Shown: positions 16,426 through 26,663, numbered from the stretch's first letter. The stretch is 64,000 bases of DNA from Brevibacillus agri (GCF_004117055.1 NZ_CP026363.1:2844001-2908000), one strand, 5' to 3'. Made by a program: numbers and translations. Notes: generated by a model from the letters alone, not told the origin.

Positions 16426-17964
16426 TTGAAAAATCGAATAAGTAAGTATCTTACTCATTTGGCCCCTGCAGCGGTGGCCAAAACGTTTTCTTTTCTTTCT
16501 GAAAAACACGACCACTCTGCTTCGCTTCTGGGAGACCGCGCACATACTGAGGCTTTGCTTGTCCAATTGCTCTTTCGCTGGGCGGAAGTTGTGGAAGAGA
16601 ATGATCCAACAGCAGCAGAACAAGAAATTAACGAAATCGCTTACAAGTGTTTGCTTCAAGGATTGAATCTTGCGACGCTGGTGCAATGCCTGCGGGTGTG
16701 CCGGGACAGCATTGTCGAGCAGATGAACAACGACTCTGCCATGCTGGTGCAAAGCGAGGCGGAGCAGCTTGAGCTTTTACGGGGACAATACGCGTTTTTT
16801 CTGGCGATGGACCAGTTGATTGCCCAAGTCGTGGGCGTCTACAGCCAGGAGCATCGACCGCCGAGCCAGCAGCCACATACGGGCACGGCTCTGGAGCGGG
16901 CGCAGGGGGAACAATTCGCCCTGCTTGCCGAGCAGGAGCTGGTCCAACTGGTGCTGCATTCGAGCGACATAGCCGTTTTGATGATTGATCGCACGCTGAA
17001 AATTATCGAGGCCAACCATGCGTTGTGCCATCTGTTTGGCGTCAAACGCGAGCAAATTATCGGACAGAACATTGACGAAGCTTTCTTGCCGCACGAGAGT
17101 GAAAGGTTCGTCCAATGGGTCGTCGAACGCGGACAGTCAGGCCATTACATGGCAGAATACCGTGCAAAATGGACGACAGTCAGCACCAGTCCGATTTTTT
17201 ACATGGGCGAGATGTGGGGAGCAATCGCCGTTTTTCGAAATATTACCGAGAGCAAACGATACGAGGAAGAGCTGAACAAGCGGGAAGCTTTGGCGGCTGT
17301 AGGACAACTAGCCGCAGGGATGGCGCATGAAATCCGCAATCCGCTTACTTCGATCAAAGGCTTCATCCAGTTGTTGCGCGAGCAGGGAGAGGCGGGGCGC
17401 AGCGAGTCCTACTTTTCCGTCATTTTGACGGAGATCGAACGCATCGACGGATTGTTGAACGACGTGCTGGTTTTGGCCCGGTACAGGGATGACAAAATCG
17501 TTTCCGAACGTTTTCTCGTGCTGGACGAGCTTTTTGGGGTCATTCGTTTACTGGAGCCAGAAGCCAATCGCAGGGGGATCAAGCTGGAGCTCGACATCAC
17601 CCCTGGCGAATGGTACGTGTTCGGCTACCGTTCCCGCATCAAGCAGGCGATCCTGAACATCATGAAAAATGCGTTTGAAGCGCTGCTGACCCAAGGCAGC
17701 GTGGTGCGCGTCACCGTCTGCGCCTCCATCAGCCAGGTCGTCATCGTCGTCGAGGACAACGGGCCGGGACTGAGTACCGCTTGTCTGGACAATTTGTTCG
17801 TGCCGTTTTTTACGACCAAGCAGGAGGGGACAGGACTTGGCTTGTCCACGACCCAGCGCATCATTGCAGATCACGGCGGCGAAATTTTTGCCGACAACTC
17901 GCCGCGACTGAATGGAGCGCGCTTTGAAATCCGCCTGCCTCTTTCCGTATCGGAAAACACATAG
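16426..17964 (+). CDS. Soluble PAS-domain sensor histidine kinase (Kin-like)
   Basis: A 512-residue kinase with no membrane span. A helical N-terminal domain (about 1-170) precedes a PAS domain (about 180-285, with VLMIDRTLKIIEANHALCHLFG). Then comes the HisKA box with MAHEIRNPLTSIKGFIQLL, and the ATPase domain with NIMKNAFEAL, DNGPGLS and GTGLGLSTTQRII. The HisKA box is very like sporulation phosphorelay kinases (KinA-KinE) and no response regulator is adjacent, which fits a phosphorelay input kinase; this is inference. The TTG start at 16426 follows AAAGGAG. Confidence 0.9.
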   Translation: MKNRISKYLTHLAPAAVAKTFSFLSEKHDHSASLLGDRAHTEALLVQLLFRWAEVVEENDPTAAEQEINEIAYKCLLQGLNLATLVQCLRVCRDSIVEQMNNDSAMLVQSEAEQLELLRGQYAFFLAMDQLIAQVVGVYSQEHRPPSQQPHTGTALERAQGEQFALLAEQELVQLVLHSSDIAVLMIDRTLKIIEANHALCHLFGVKREQIIGQNIDEAFLPHESERFVQWVVERGQSGHYMAEYRAKWTTVSTSPIFYMGEMWGAIAVFRNITESKRYEEELNKREALAAVGQLAAGMAHEIRNPLTSIKGFIQLLREQGEAGRSESYFSVILTEIERIDGLLNDVLVLARYRDDKIVSERFLVLDELFGVIRLLEPEANRRGIKLELDITPGEWYVFGYRSRIKQAILNIMKNAFEALLTQGSVVRVTVCASISQVVIVVEDNGPGLSTACLDNLFVPFFTTKQEGTGLGLSTTQRIIADHGGEIFADNSPRLNGARFEIRLPLSVSENT

Positions 17965-17982
17965 AAGCTGTTTCCTTATCCA

Positions 17983-18013
17983 AAAAGACGGAGCAAACCA
18001 TCCGTCTTTTTTT
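17983..18013 (+). terminator. Intrinsic terminator of the kinase gene
   Basis: AAAAGACGGA and TCCGTCTTTT with an 8-nt loop, running into a T tract. Confidence 0.9.
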
Positions 18014-18226
18014 GTTGCCTTCCTCCGAAAAATGCGGCGTCTGTCCAATCCGGATTTCACGCCAAAAGGCGCAGTTCTGTGCGGGTTAATCTGTTTGAAG
18101 TAGGCATGAAGTCCTTTTAGCTCAAAAGGTTGCAAGTCTTTCGAATCAATCTCTATGTAAGATGTTGTCAAACTGTGTCGTTTGGTGGAATAATTTACAA
18201 AAAGGCTGAACGGAGTTGAACGTAGA

Positions 18227-18739
18227 GTGATCCGGATGTTGCATAAAAACGAAAAGAGGTGGAGCTACTGGGAAGCGTGGTATGACGAAAAAGACCGTCT
18301 GTACACGGTCCATTACGGTCAGGTAGGCGAGATCGGCGACCACTATGCGATCGTGGCTGAGCAAATCGAAGGAAAGCCGACTCATGTGCTGCAAAACTGG
18401 GCGGAAGAAATGAAGGAAAAAGGCTATGCGGAACTGGCAAAAGAAGACTGGCAGAAGCTGGTGGTGAGCTTTCCGCACCTGTCGGAAGCAGATGTGGAGA
18501 TGAGGTATGCTATCGAGGCGTTGCTCGATGAATGTCTCGGCCGGACCGGAAACGGGCATAGTGACGGAGGAGACGACAGCCGGGACGAGCTTGCCGTCAT
18601 TTGCTGCGTGATCGACATGGAAAAAGCAATTGCCGCCGTCCAGGAAGCCATGTCTGCCGCCCGCCTGCACGACGGGCTGGTGATATGGCGCTTGCAGGAC
18701 GACGGCACGCGTGTCTCGCTCTATCCTTCTGCCTGCTGA
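18227..18739 (+). CDS. WGR-like domain protein, uncharacterised
   Basis: A 170-residue soluble protein. The first 40 residues (YWEAWYDEKDRLYTVHYGQ, then VGEIGDH) resemble the start of a WGR domain, with HYGQVG where WGRIG would be. The rest is acidic and helical, with no motif I can name. GTG 18227 (GGAG 11 bases upstream) is used; ATG 18236 is an alternative. It converges with the regulator gene on the opposite strand. Function unknown. Confidence 0.6.
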   Translation: MIRMLHKNEKRWSYWEAWYDEKDRLYTVHYGQVGEIGDHYAIVAEQIEGKPTHVLQNWAEEMKEKGYAELAKEDWQKLVVSFPHLSEADVEMRYAIEALLDECLGRTGNGHSDGGDDSRDELAVICCVIDMEKAIAAVQEAMSAARLHDGLVIWRLQDDGTRVSLYPSAC

Positions 18740-18756
18740 AACGAAAATGTTTCGTC

Positions 18757-19434
18757 TTACTTCACGATTTTGAGTCGAAGGGCTTTGGCGACTGCCTGGG
18801 TGCGGTCCTCGACGCCCATTTTTTGCAAAATGCGGTGCACGTGTGTTTTTACCGTGCCTTCCGAAATAAACAAATTTTGCGCGATCTGATCGTTTCGATA
18901 CCCGTAGGCGATCTGTTGCAGGACGTCAAGCTCGCGGTCTGTCAGCTCATCGAGCAGGGCTGAAGGAGCAGAGGTGTGTTCGGAAACGCTGCGCTGAACT
19001 TGCAGGGCTTCCGCCAGCGCCTTGGCTGCTGTCGCGGTATGAAAAAGAGCTTCCCCCTGGGAGGCTCTGCGTATCAGGTCGAGCATCTCCTGCGAGTCGG
19101 CGTCCTTCAGCATGTAGCCGACAGCGCCTGCGCGGATTCCTTCCACGACGTAATTGTGGTTGTCAAAGGTGGTGAGAATCAATACTTTGACGGCCGGATG
19201 CATGTTCATGATCTCCCGTGTCGCTTCAATCCCCGACTTTTTCGGCATTTGCACGTCCATCAACACTACGTCTGGCACGATTTTTCCTACCAGCTCCACA
19301 GCTTCTTCCCCGTCAGAGGCTTCTCCGACGACCTCCATATCTTGCTGCATTTGTATCACGTAGCCCAACCCTTGGCGAATCATGTTTTGGTCGTCTACCA
19401 GGACCACACGAATTTTTTTGGCTTGGTCTGTCAT
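18757..19434 (-). CDS. NarL/LuxR family response regulator
   Basis: A 225-residue regulator. The receiver domain (VVLVDDQNMIRQGL, phosphoacceptor in VVLMDVQMPKKSG) is followed by a LuxR-type helix-turn-helix (LTDRELDVLQQIAYG, then FISEGTVKTHVHRILQKMGV). Its ATG overlaps the stop of the kinase gene (ATGA), so the two are coupled. Close in type to DesR, LiaR and YxjL regulators; targets are unknown, though the divergent MarR-RND operon is a candidate. Confidence 0.93.
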   Translation of the reverse strand: MTDQAKKIRVVLVDDQNMIRQGLGYVIQMQQDMEVVGEASDGEEAVELVGKIVPDVVLMDVQMPKKSGIEATREIMNMHPAVKVLILTTFDNHNYVVEGIRAGAVGYMLKDADSQEMLDLIRRASQGEALFHTATAAKALAEALQVQRSVSEHTSAPSALLDELTDRELDVLQQIAYGYRNDQIAQNLFISEGTVKTHVHRILQKMGVEDRTQAVAKALRLKIVK

Positions 19435-20633
19435 GTTCGTATGCTCCCTTCTTTTTCCAGATGTTCCAGCGGCAATCTTACATCGAGTTTGAATCCATGC
19501 GGTTCTTTTGCCGAATAGGACAGGCTGCCGTTCAACTGCTTGATGCGCTCGGCAATCCCTGTCAGTCCAAACCCAGGCTTGATTTGATCCTGGGGAGTGA
19601 TGTCACCGTCGTCCTGTATCGAGAAGTAGAGGGAGCCTTCCCGCTGCTCGATCATGACCTGAATTTCTTTTGCATTGGAGTGGCGCAGCGTATTTGTAAT
19701 CGCTTCCTGTAAAATCCGGTAAAACGTGATCGTCAGCTCCTGGGACAGCGGGATATCCAGCTCGGATGAGATGAGCTCCATCTTGATCCCTGTATGCTTT
19801 TGCGCCTGCGACAGCAAAGCGCGCAGCGGAGTGAGTCCCAGCGATGTTTTGTCCATGGCGAGCGTATGCACGGAGGTGCGGATTTCTTCCAGGCTTTGCT
19901 TCGCTACGCCGAGCATGTTGCGCACGGCTTCCTGCGCGTGCTCCGGTCCGTCCTGCAGCATGTACTTCAGCGCGTGAAGCTGGACAATCAGCGAGGTAAG
20001 ACTGTGACCCAGCGCGTCGTGAATGTCGCGGGCAATCCGCGTCCGTTCCTCCAGAACCGCTACCTGCAACGAGTGCAAGGCCGCTTCCTGAAGCTGGGAA
20101 TGCGCTTCCTGCAGCTCGGTATGGGCTTGTTGCAGCTCCTCCAAATGGGCTTGGTTCGTTTTGTACGCCTCGCTTTGAATCCGGTATCCCCGCGCCCCGA
20201 TATAGCAGCCGATGTACGTCAGGATAAACGGAATGATATGCGGAAATTGGAGGATGCCGTAAAAATACAAAAACAACGTGGTGCACGCGCCAAAAAAACT
20301 CGCGTAAGCCAGCGCACGCCGTCCTTCGATGTAAAAGCCGATAAAGACGGCGAGCGGGAGCATCATTCCGAAGCCTTCTCCTCCGGCGAACACGCTTTTT
20401 AAGAGCGCCATGGTGCCGAGCATAACCGTAGCTAGTTCAAATTGGTACGGCTTCCAGTTCCTTTTTGAAATCCAGAATACCACAATGTAACAAAAGAATA
20501 GTACAATCGTAAGAGAAAACTGTAAGGGAGTCTCGCGCATGAACGAATCTGGCAGCAAGGCCAGCACGATCAAAATGGAGAACCAGATGATTAGCAAACG
20601 TTTTTGAATCGCTTTTATACTCAGTTTCAGCAA
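19431..20633 (-). CDS. DesK/NarL-type membrane sensor histidine kinase
   Basis: A 400-residue kinase with about five spans in the first 150 residues, a coiled coil (QQAHTELQEAHSQLQEAALH), then the HisKA_3 box ERTRIARDIHDALGHSLTSL with the phosphoacceptor His. A compact ATPase domain follows (YRILQEAITNTLRHSNA, GFGLTGIAERI). The short extracellular loops suggest that it senses the membrane itself. The TTG start at 20633 has AAGGA seven bases upstream. First gene of the pair. Confidence 0.92.
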   Translation of the reverse strand: MLKLSIKAIQKRLLIIWFSILIVLALLPDSFMRETPLQFSLTIVLFFCYIVVFWISKRNWKPYQFELATVMLGTMALLKSVFAGGEGFGMMLPLAVFIGFYIEGRRALAYASFFGACTTLFLYFYGILQFPHIIPFILTYIGCYIGARGYRIQSEAYKTNQAHLEELQQAHTELQEAHSQLQEAALHSLQVAVLEERTRIARDIHDALGHSLTSLIVQLHALKYMLQDGPEHAQEAVRNMLGVAKQSLEEIRTSVHTLAMDKTSLGLTPLRALLSQAQKHTGIKMELISSELDIPLSQELTITFYRILQEAITNTLRHSNAKEIQVMIEQREGSLYFSIQDDGDITPQDQIKPGFGLTGIAERIKQLNGSLSYSAKEPHGFKLDVRLPLEHLEKEGSIRT

Positions 20634-20829
20634 AAAGATATCCTTCTTTCTCTGGCCGGATGCTCGTTTACTTTCATTCTAGCACGGGGTGTCGTCTATC
20701 TCCAGATAGACCCCTCGCTGACGGGAAATCAACCTGCTGATAGACTTCACTACTCATGACTATAGGTAGAATAAATCTTGGCTAATAAAAGATGTAGATG
20801 GGTCATGTGGGATAGTGAGGGAGGCTTTC

Positions 20830-21216
20830 ATGAAAGAACTGATTCAGTTGGCTAAGCTCCTGAAAGAAGCGAGTGCCTTGTTTGCGTCCATTTCCAAAAA
20901 GGAACTGGACAGCACTGATCTGAACTGGCAGCAGGTGCTGATTTTGGAACAGCTCAGCAACGGTTCAAAAACGATGGGGGAAATTTGCAAGGCTGTCGAT
21001 CTTCCGTACAGTACCACGTCAGGATTAATCAACAGGCTGGAGCAGGAAAATCTGGTGCGTCGTTTTCGAGACCAAACCGACCGCCGAATCGTGTGGGTTT
21101 CCTTAACGGAGCGCGTGTCTGAACAACGGGAATTGAAGCCGGAAGATCCTCACGCGATCTCATCTCTTCATGCGCTGCAACAATTGTTCTCCCAAAAGAA
21201 AGAAATAACAGGCTAA
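20830..21216 (+). CDS. MarR family transcriptional regulator
   Basis: A 128-residue winged-helix repressor. The recognition region is KTMGEICKAVDLPYSTTSGL followed by INRLEQENLVRR, and the wing is FRDQTDRRIVWVSLTE. It is shorter than most MarR proteins at the C-terminus. ATG 20830 has GAGGGAGG upstream. It leads an operon with an RND transporter and adaptor, so it very probably represses them until a toxic ligand binds. Confidence 0.9.
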   Translation: MKELIQLAKLLKEASALFASISKKELDSTDLNWQQVLILEQLSNGSKTMGEICKAVDLPYSTTSGLINRLEQENLVRRFRDQTDRRIVWVSLTERVSEQRELKPEDPHAISSLHALQQLFSQKKEITG

Positions 21217-21293
21217 TTGTCGCTTCCGGCAAATGGCAATGCCGAAAGTGTCACGATTAGCCATGTCAAGTTTTCCAGAAGAGGTGAGTGGAT

Positions 21294-24200
21294 TTGAATC
21301 TGTCTGAACTCTCGATTAAACGTCCGGTCACGATGATTATGCTGACCGTGGCCATGCTGATTTTCGGTTTCGTCTCCCTGCCTCGCTTGGCGATTGACTT
21401 GATGCCGGAGCTGAATTTTCCGGTTGCCGTGGTCGTCACGTCTGTGGACGGGGGCTCACCCAGTGAGGTAGAAAAACTGGTGACAAAACCGATCGAAAAT
21501 GCGCTAGGTACGGTTTCCAACCTGGACAGCATTTCATCCGTGTCTATTGAAGGGGCCTCGCAGGTCATCCTCATGTTTAACTGGGGAACGGATCTCGATC
21601 AGGCCACTCTCGATATGCGAGAGAAAGTCGATCAGGTGAGGAGCATGCTCCCTGATTCCGCGCATGCGCCGCGGGTATTGCGCATCGATCCGAACAGCCA
21701 GCCGATCATCCAGTTTGCCGTCACAGGCGAGCAGGATGTCAACAAGCTGAAAAAGCTCGCGGAAGACATGATCCAGTCGCGACTGGAGCGTATTGACGGC
21801 GTCGCGGCTGCTTCCATCAGCGGCGGTCAGGACCGAATCGTCGACGTCATCGTCGATCCGGCCAAGCTCTCCGCGTACGGACTGTCCCTGGAGCAAATCC
21901 AGCAGGCGCTCGCAAGCGGCAACCTGTCTGGCTCCGCCGGTTCCGTCCGTGAAGGGGACAGCAAGATGAACATCCGCGTCCAGGGTGAATTTGCCAACGT
22001 GGAGGAAATCGCGCTGACGCCGATTTCGGTAGGGGCCAACTCCATTCGCCTGAGCGATATTGCCGAAGTCAGAGATACGCTCGAAGACATTACGCAGCTC
22101 AGCTACGTAAATGGCAAACCGAGCCTCGGTATCTCCATTACGAAAGCTTCCGGCGGAAACACCATCGAGGTGGCCGACGAAGTAAAAGCAGAGCTGGAGA
22201 AAATCAAGGCGGATTTGCCGGAGCACGTGCAAATCACTACGACGCTTGACACTTCGACCTACATCAAAGATTCGATCTACACAACAGCGGAGCACGCGCT
22301 GCTCGGTGGACTGGTCGGGATCATCCTGCTGTTCTTCTTCCTGGGCAGCCTACAGTCGATGCTGATCGCGATTATCGTGTTGCCTGTATCCATCGTCGCG
22401 ACCTTCCTGTTGATGTACATGTCAGGACAGACGATCAACCTGATCTCGCTTTCCGGTTTGACGCTGGGGCTGGGGTCATTGATCGACTTTGCGGTCGTTA
22501 TGCTGGAGAACATCTTCCGCCAGCGGGAGCAAGGAAAAGGCATGATGCAAGCCGCGCTCGACGGCTCCAAAGAGGTTGGAACGGCCGTTATGGCCTCCGC
22601 CTTGGCGCAAATTTGCGTATTCTTGCCGATTGCCCTGACGGAAGGGATTGCTTCCGAGCTGTTCGGACCGCTGGCTTTGACAGTCGTGTACTCGCATATT
22701 GCGGCACTCGTCTTCTCGATTTTGCTGGTGCCGATGCTCAGCTCGCGCATTTTGAAGAAAGTACCGAATCATGCGAATCACGAAAATTATCGTGGCATCA
22801 ACCCGGTTACTTGGTTTAACATCGGGTTTGGCAAAGTGGAAAAAGGCTACCAAAAGCTGCTGGCATGGGCTTTGGGCCACAGAAAAACAGTCATGTTTTC
22901 TTCTGTCGTCATGATGGTCGGCTCGCTTGCCCTGACGCCGCTGATCGGGGCGGAGTTCATCCCGAGCATGGACCAGGGACAAATTTCTGTATCGGTTAAG
23001 ATGCCAAACGGAACCGTTTTGGCTGAGACGGAAAAAGTCGCCAAGCAAGTAGAAGAGATTGTGAATCAAGTGCCGGAAAAAGACATTGTGGCGACGTCGA
23101 TCGGCAGCAACGGTTCGCCGATTGCAAGCACGCTGTCCTCCAACCAGGCAACGATCACGCTGCTGCTCGTCGACGTGACAGAGCGCAAACGTTCCTCAAG
23201 CGACATCGCCATAGACTTGCAGCAGAAGCTGAAAAATATTCCGGGGCCGGAAATCAAGGTGAGCGCAGCAGAAGGCATGTCCATGGGCTCGCCAATCGAG
23301 CTGAATGTGCGCGGCGACGATTTGGCCGTCCTCAAAGACATCAGTGCGATCATCAAGGGCGAGGTCGAAAAAGTACCTGGCACGAGCAACGTTACAACTA
23401 GCCTGGAAGCGTCCAGACAGGAATTTGAAGTCAAGGTCGACGCGGAAAAAGCGAGCTTGTACGGCTTGTCGACAGGACAGATTCTCTCCAGCGTCCGGAC
23501 GGCCTTCCAGGGGCAAACGGTCACGAAGTATCGTACAGGCGATGACGAGATTGACATTAACCTGAAGCTGCCTGAAAATTATCAAGAAGACATCAACTAC
23601 TTGAACAACCTGCGGATTGCTGCGCCAGGCGGGGCACAAATCGCGCTGTCCTCGGTGGCTACCATCAGCAAAGTGGACGTGCCGCTCACGATCAACCGCT
23701 CCAACCTGACGCGCGAAGTGAAGGTTACGAGTGATCTGGCCGGGCGTGACCTGAATTCCGTCACACAGGAGATTACGGCGAAACTGAACAACCTGAATCT
23801 CCCGGACGGTTACAAAGTCGAGTTCGGCGGACAAAGCCAGGACATGGCCGAGTCGTTCGGCAGCCTCGCGCTCGCGATTCTGCTCTCCGTTGTGCTTTTG
23901 TACATGGTGATGGCGGCGCAGTTCGAGTCGTTTTACAGCCCGTTCATCATCATGTTCTCGGTTCCGCCGACGGTTACAGGGGTTCTCCTGGGACTTTTGG
24001 TTACCGGAACGACGATCAGCGTATCCGTATTGATCGGGTACATTCTCCTGATCGGTCTGGTCGTGAACAACGCGATCGTGCTGATCGACTACGTGAACCA
24101 GTTGCGGGCAAAAGGCTGGGAGCTGCGCGAAGCGATTCTCCATGCCGGACCAATCCGTCTGCGTCCGATTCTGATGACGACGCTGACGACGATCCTCGCG

Positions 24201-24419
24201 ATTGGACCGCTGGCTTTTTCCGGCGGATCGGGTACAGAGACACAGGCACCAATGGCTATCACCGTTATTTTCGGTCTGAGCTTTGCGACACTCATTACCC
24301 TTGTTTTGGTTCCGGTCGTCACTTCGTGGTTTGACGATATCGGCAAAAAGCGTCGTGAAAGACGCATGAAACGGAAAGAAAAGAAACAAAAGAAAACCGT
24401 TCCCGCTTTGGAATCGTAA
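21294..24419 (+). CDS. RND family efflux transporter (SwrC/AcrB type)
   Basis: A 1041-residue proton-driven pump with two similar halves. Each half has one N-terminal span, a large extracellular portion and a bundle of spans. Landmarks are LSIKRPVTMIMLTVAMLIFG at the start, the membrane helix LGSLIDFAVVMLENIF with one acidic residue in place of the usual pair, and PIRLRPILMTTLTTILAIGPLA near the end. TTG 21294 is chosen, six bases after AGGTGA; GTG 21288 would abut the ribosome site. Similar in size and type to Bacillus SwrC. Probably exports amphipaths or antibiotics. Confidence 0.95.
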   Translation: MNLSELSIKRPVTMIMLTVAMLIFGFVSLPRLAIDLMPELNFPVAVVVTSVDGGSPSEVEKLVTKPIENALGTVSNLDSISSVSIEGASQVILMFNWGTDLDQATLDMREKVDQVRSMLPDSAHAPRVLRIDPNSQPIIQFAVTGEQDVNKLKKLAEDMIQSRLERIDGVAAASISGGQDRIVDVIVDPAKLSAYGLSLEQIQQALASGNLSGSAGSVREGDSKMNIRVQGEFANVEEIALTPISVGANSIRLSDIAEVRDTLEDITQLSYVNGKPSLGISITKASGGNTIEVADEVKAELEKIKADLPEHVQITTTLDTSTYIKDSIYTTAEHALLGGLVGIILLFFFLGSLQSMLIAIIVLPVSIVATFLLMYMSGQTINLISLSGLTLGLGSLIDFAVVMLENIFRQREQGKGMMQAALDGSKEVGTAVMASALAQICVFLPIALTEGIASELFGPLALTVVYSHIAALVFSILLVPMLSSRILKKVPNHANHENYRGINPVTWFNIGFGKVEKGYQKLLAWALGHRKTVMFSSVVMMVGSLALTPLIGAEFIPSMDQGQISVSVKMPNGTVLAETEKVAKQVEEIVNQVPEKDIVATSIGSNGSPIASTLSSNQATITLLLVDVTERKRSSSDIAIDLQQKLKNIPGPEIKVSAAEGMSMGSPIELNVRGDDLAVLKDISAIIKGEVEKVPGTSNVTTSLEASRQEFEVKVDAEKASLYGLSTGQILSSVRTAFQGQTVTKYRTGDDEIDINLKLPENYQEDINYLNNLRIAAPGGAQIALSSVATISKVDVPLTINRSNLTREVKVTSDLAGRDLNSVTQEITAKLNNLNLPDGYKVEFGGQSQDMAESFGSLALAILLSVVLLYMVMAAQFESFYSPFIIMFSVPPTVTGVLLGLLVTGTTISVSVLIGYILLIGLVVNNAIVLIDYVNQLRAKGWELREAILHAGPIRLRPILMTTLTTILAIGPLAFSGGSGTETQAPMAITVIFGLSFATLITLVLVPVVTSWFDDIGKKRRERRMKRKEKKQKKTVPALES

Positions 24420-24449
24420 GAAGCGTTTGTGGGATGAGGAGGGACATTC

Positions 24450-25679
24450 ATGAAACTTAGCATAAAACCCGTCATACTGGCCGTATTGGCCGTAAGCCTC
24501 GTGGCAGGTTGTTCCAGCCCGCAAGCGGAAACACCGCAGGCAGAAACGGTGGAAGCGGCAACACCTGTCCAGGTCGAAACAGTCGCCACAGGCTCCGTCA
24601 CGACAGAGTCGGGTCTGACGGCGAAGCTGGCGCCGAGTGAAGAAGTACAGCTCACTCCGAAAATGGGCGGCAAGATCACTTCGCTGCCCGTGCAGCTCGG
24701 ACAGTATGTGACAAAAGGCCAGGTGCTGTTTAAACTGGATGAAAAAGATTTGCAAAACAGCGTCAAACAGGCGGAAGCCGCATACGAGCTGGCCCAGGCG
24801 AGCTTGAATCAGGCTGGAAGCAGCTCGGATCAGGGACTCGTTCAAGCGCGCAACGGACTGAAGCAGGCGGAAGTCGCTTTGGCTGACGCGAAGCTGAACC
24901 AGCAGCGGATGAACCAGTTGTATACGCAGGGAGCGATCTCCGCCCAGCAAATGGAGCAGGCGAACATGCAGTTGACCAACGCGCAAACTGCTTATGACAA
25001 CGCGCAGCAAAACTTGCAGGTCGCCCAGCAAAAAGCGAACGTGCAAGTGTCGGCGGCTTCGGCGAAACAGGCTGCGGTCAGCTTGCAAAACGCCCGTGAG
25101 CAACTGGCGAACGCGACCGTTACTTCGCCAATCAACGGCTTTGTCTCCAGCGTAAACGGAGCGGTCGGCCAAATGGCAGGGCAGCAGCCAGTCGTGGTAG
25201 TAGTCAACACCAACCCGCTGCTCGTAAAAGCGAACCTGTCCGAAGCGGACATCACGAAAGTCAAAGTCGGCACCGTCGTGAAAGTGAACGTGCAATCGAC
25301 TGGAAAAACGATTGATGCCAAAGTAACGGCAGTCAGCCCTGTGATGGATTCCGCGCTCAAAGCGTATCCGATCGAAATTACGATCCCGAACCCATCCAAT
25401 GAGCTGAAGTCCGACATGGTCGTCAATGTGACGTTCCCATCCGACGGAGCGAGCGGCGCGAAAGCTCTCGTCATCTCGCGCAAAGCAGTCTTTGACCGCG
25501 ACGGCAAGCAATACGTGTTCAGGCTTGAGGGCGACATTGCGAAGCAGGTAGAAGTCACTACGGGAAAATCGTCCAGCGACAAGATCGAAGTCACAAGCGG
25601 CCTTGCAGAAGGCGACAAAATTGTCGTAACCGGAATCACGATGCTGCAGGATGGCAGCAAGGTTAGCATTCAGCAGTAA
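24450..25679 (+). CDS. RND efflux adaptor lipoprotein (HlyD/MFP family)
   Basis: A 409-residue membrane-fusion protein. The signal peptide ends in a lipobox (LVAGCSS). The order is that of the family: barrel-sandwich half (KMGGKITSLPVQLGQYVTKG, then QVLFKLD), a long alpha-helical hairpin rich in Gln and Ala (about residues 100-215), the second half (ATVTSPINGFVSSVNGAVGQ), beta barrel, and the C-terminal domain (VTSGLAEGDKIVVTG). It follows the pump by 30 bases. In Gram-positives the adaptor works without an outer-membrane channel. Confidence 0.93.
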   Translation: MKLSIKPVILAVLAVSLVAGCSSPQAETPQAETVEAATPVQVETVATGSVTTESGLTAKLAPSEEVQLTPKMGGKITSLPVQLGQYVTKGQVLFKLDEKDLQNSVKQAEAAYELAQASLNQAGSSSDQGLVQARNGLKQAEVALADAKLNQQRMNQLYTQGAISAQQMEQANMQLTNAQTAYDNAQQNLQVAQQKANVQVSAASAKQAAVSLQNAREQLANATVTSPINGFVSSVNGAVGQMAGQQPVVVVVNTNPLLVKANLSEADITKVKVGTVVKVNVQSTGKTIDAKVTAVSPVMDSALKAYPIEITIPNPSNELKSDMVVNVTFPSDGASGAKALVISRKAVFDRDGKQYVFRLEGDIAKQVEVTTGKSSSDKIEVTSGLAEGDKIVVTGITMLQDGSKVSIQQ

Positions 25680-25696
25680 AACAGGAGATGGAAGGA

Positions 25697-25726
25697 AGAG
25701 GCGGAGCGATTGTCCGCCTCTTTTTT
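25697..25726 (+). terminator. Intrinsic terminator of the efflux operon
   Basis: AGAGGCGGA and TCCGCCTCT with a 7-nt loop and six T. Confidence 0.9.
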
Positions 25727-25928
25727 CTATGAATATGGAAAAAATCTTCGCCCAAGCCGCTGCCGCTGGGAAAAAGGGCGGAGGAATCGGTGCGTGTAGC
25801 CCATAACGGTGATAATGGTAACGTAATTGTCACGGATTTAAGACAAAGTGCCGGTTTCGCTTTTGAAGGGGAGAAAGATTCGTTACAATAAGGAATATAG
25901 TGGAGGAAACAACCATTCGGAGGTACAT

Positions 25929-26639
25929 ATGACTGGGAATCTTACGGTGTTTTTGGCGTTTGCGGCGGGGTTTCTCTCGTTTATTTCGCCTTGCTGTCTG
26001 CCGCTTTATCCGTCTTTTTTGTCCTACATCACCGGAGTGACAGTGGATGAAGTGAAAAAAGGGAAAGCCGTCTTCCAAAAGCAGGCCCTTTTACATACGC
26101 TTTTTTTCATCATCGGCTTTTCCATTATTTTTATTGCCCTGGGGCTGTCTACCTCGTGGATTGGCAATCTGTTCGTCAACCAAAAGGACCTGATCCGGCA
26201 GCTTGGCGGGATTTTGCTCATCATTATCGGCCTTGTCATGCTGCAAGTGTTTAAAATGGACTGGATGATGCGGTCGTTCAAGATCGATTTAAAATCGCGC
26301 CCTTTGGGGTATACTGGGTCCATACTGGTGGGAATGACCTATGCTGCTGGATGGACGCCTTGTGTCGGACCGATTCTCTCCGGCATTATCGTGCTCGGAG
26401 TCACCGATCCGTCTCGGGCCTTGACGTACACGTTGGCCTATACACTCGGGTTTGCCATTCCGTTCTTCGTCATGACGTTTTTCATCAGTAAAGTGAGCGC
26501 GATCGTCAAGTATTCGGATCAATTCATGAAAGTCGGCGGCGGCGTGATGATTTTGTTCGGCGTGCTGTTGTACACGGACAAACTGACAGACATTACGCGC
26601 GTGCTCATTCAATTGTTCGGAGGCTTTACAGGATTTTAA
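25929..26639 (+). CDS. ccdA: Cytochrome c biogenesis / thiol reduction protein CcdA
   Basis: A 236-residue membrane protein of six spans that carries electrons from cytosolic thioredoxin to extracytoplasmic thiols. The two redox Cys are in place: LSFISPCCLPLYPSFL in the first span and GWTPCVGPILSGI in the fourth. ATG 25929 has GGAGGTA upstream. It is followed after 24 bases by its likely partner, a membrane-anchored thioredoxin. Needed for cytochrome c maturation or spore synthesis in relatives. Confidence 0.92.
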   Translation: MTGNLTVFLAFAAGFLSFISPCCLPLYPSFLSYITGVTVDEVKKGKAVFQKQALLHTLFFIIGFSIIFIALGLSTSWIGNLFVNQKDLIRQLGGILLIIIGLVMLQVFKMDWMMRSFKIDLKSRPLGYTGSILVGMTYAAGWTPCVGPILSGIIVLGVTDPSRALTYTLAYTLGFAIPFFVMTFFISKVSAIVKYSDQFMKVGGGVMILFGVLLYTDKLTDITRVLIQLFGGFTGF

Positions 26640-26663
26640 GATCAGTCATGCAGAGGTGACGAA

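Noticed and set aside
23196-25511. 771-codon minus-strand ORF across the RND pump and adaptor genes
   Set aside because: It spans two clear plus-strand genes and an intergenic ribosome site; composition is that of a reverse-frame shadow.
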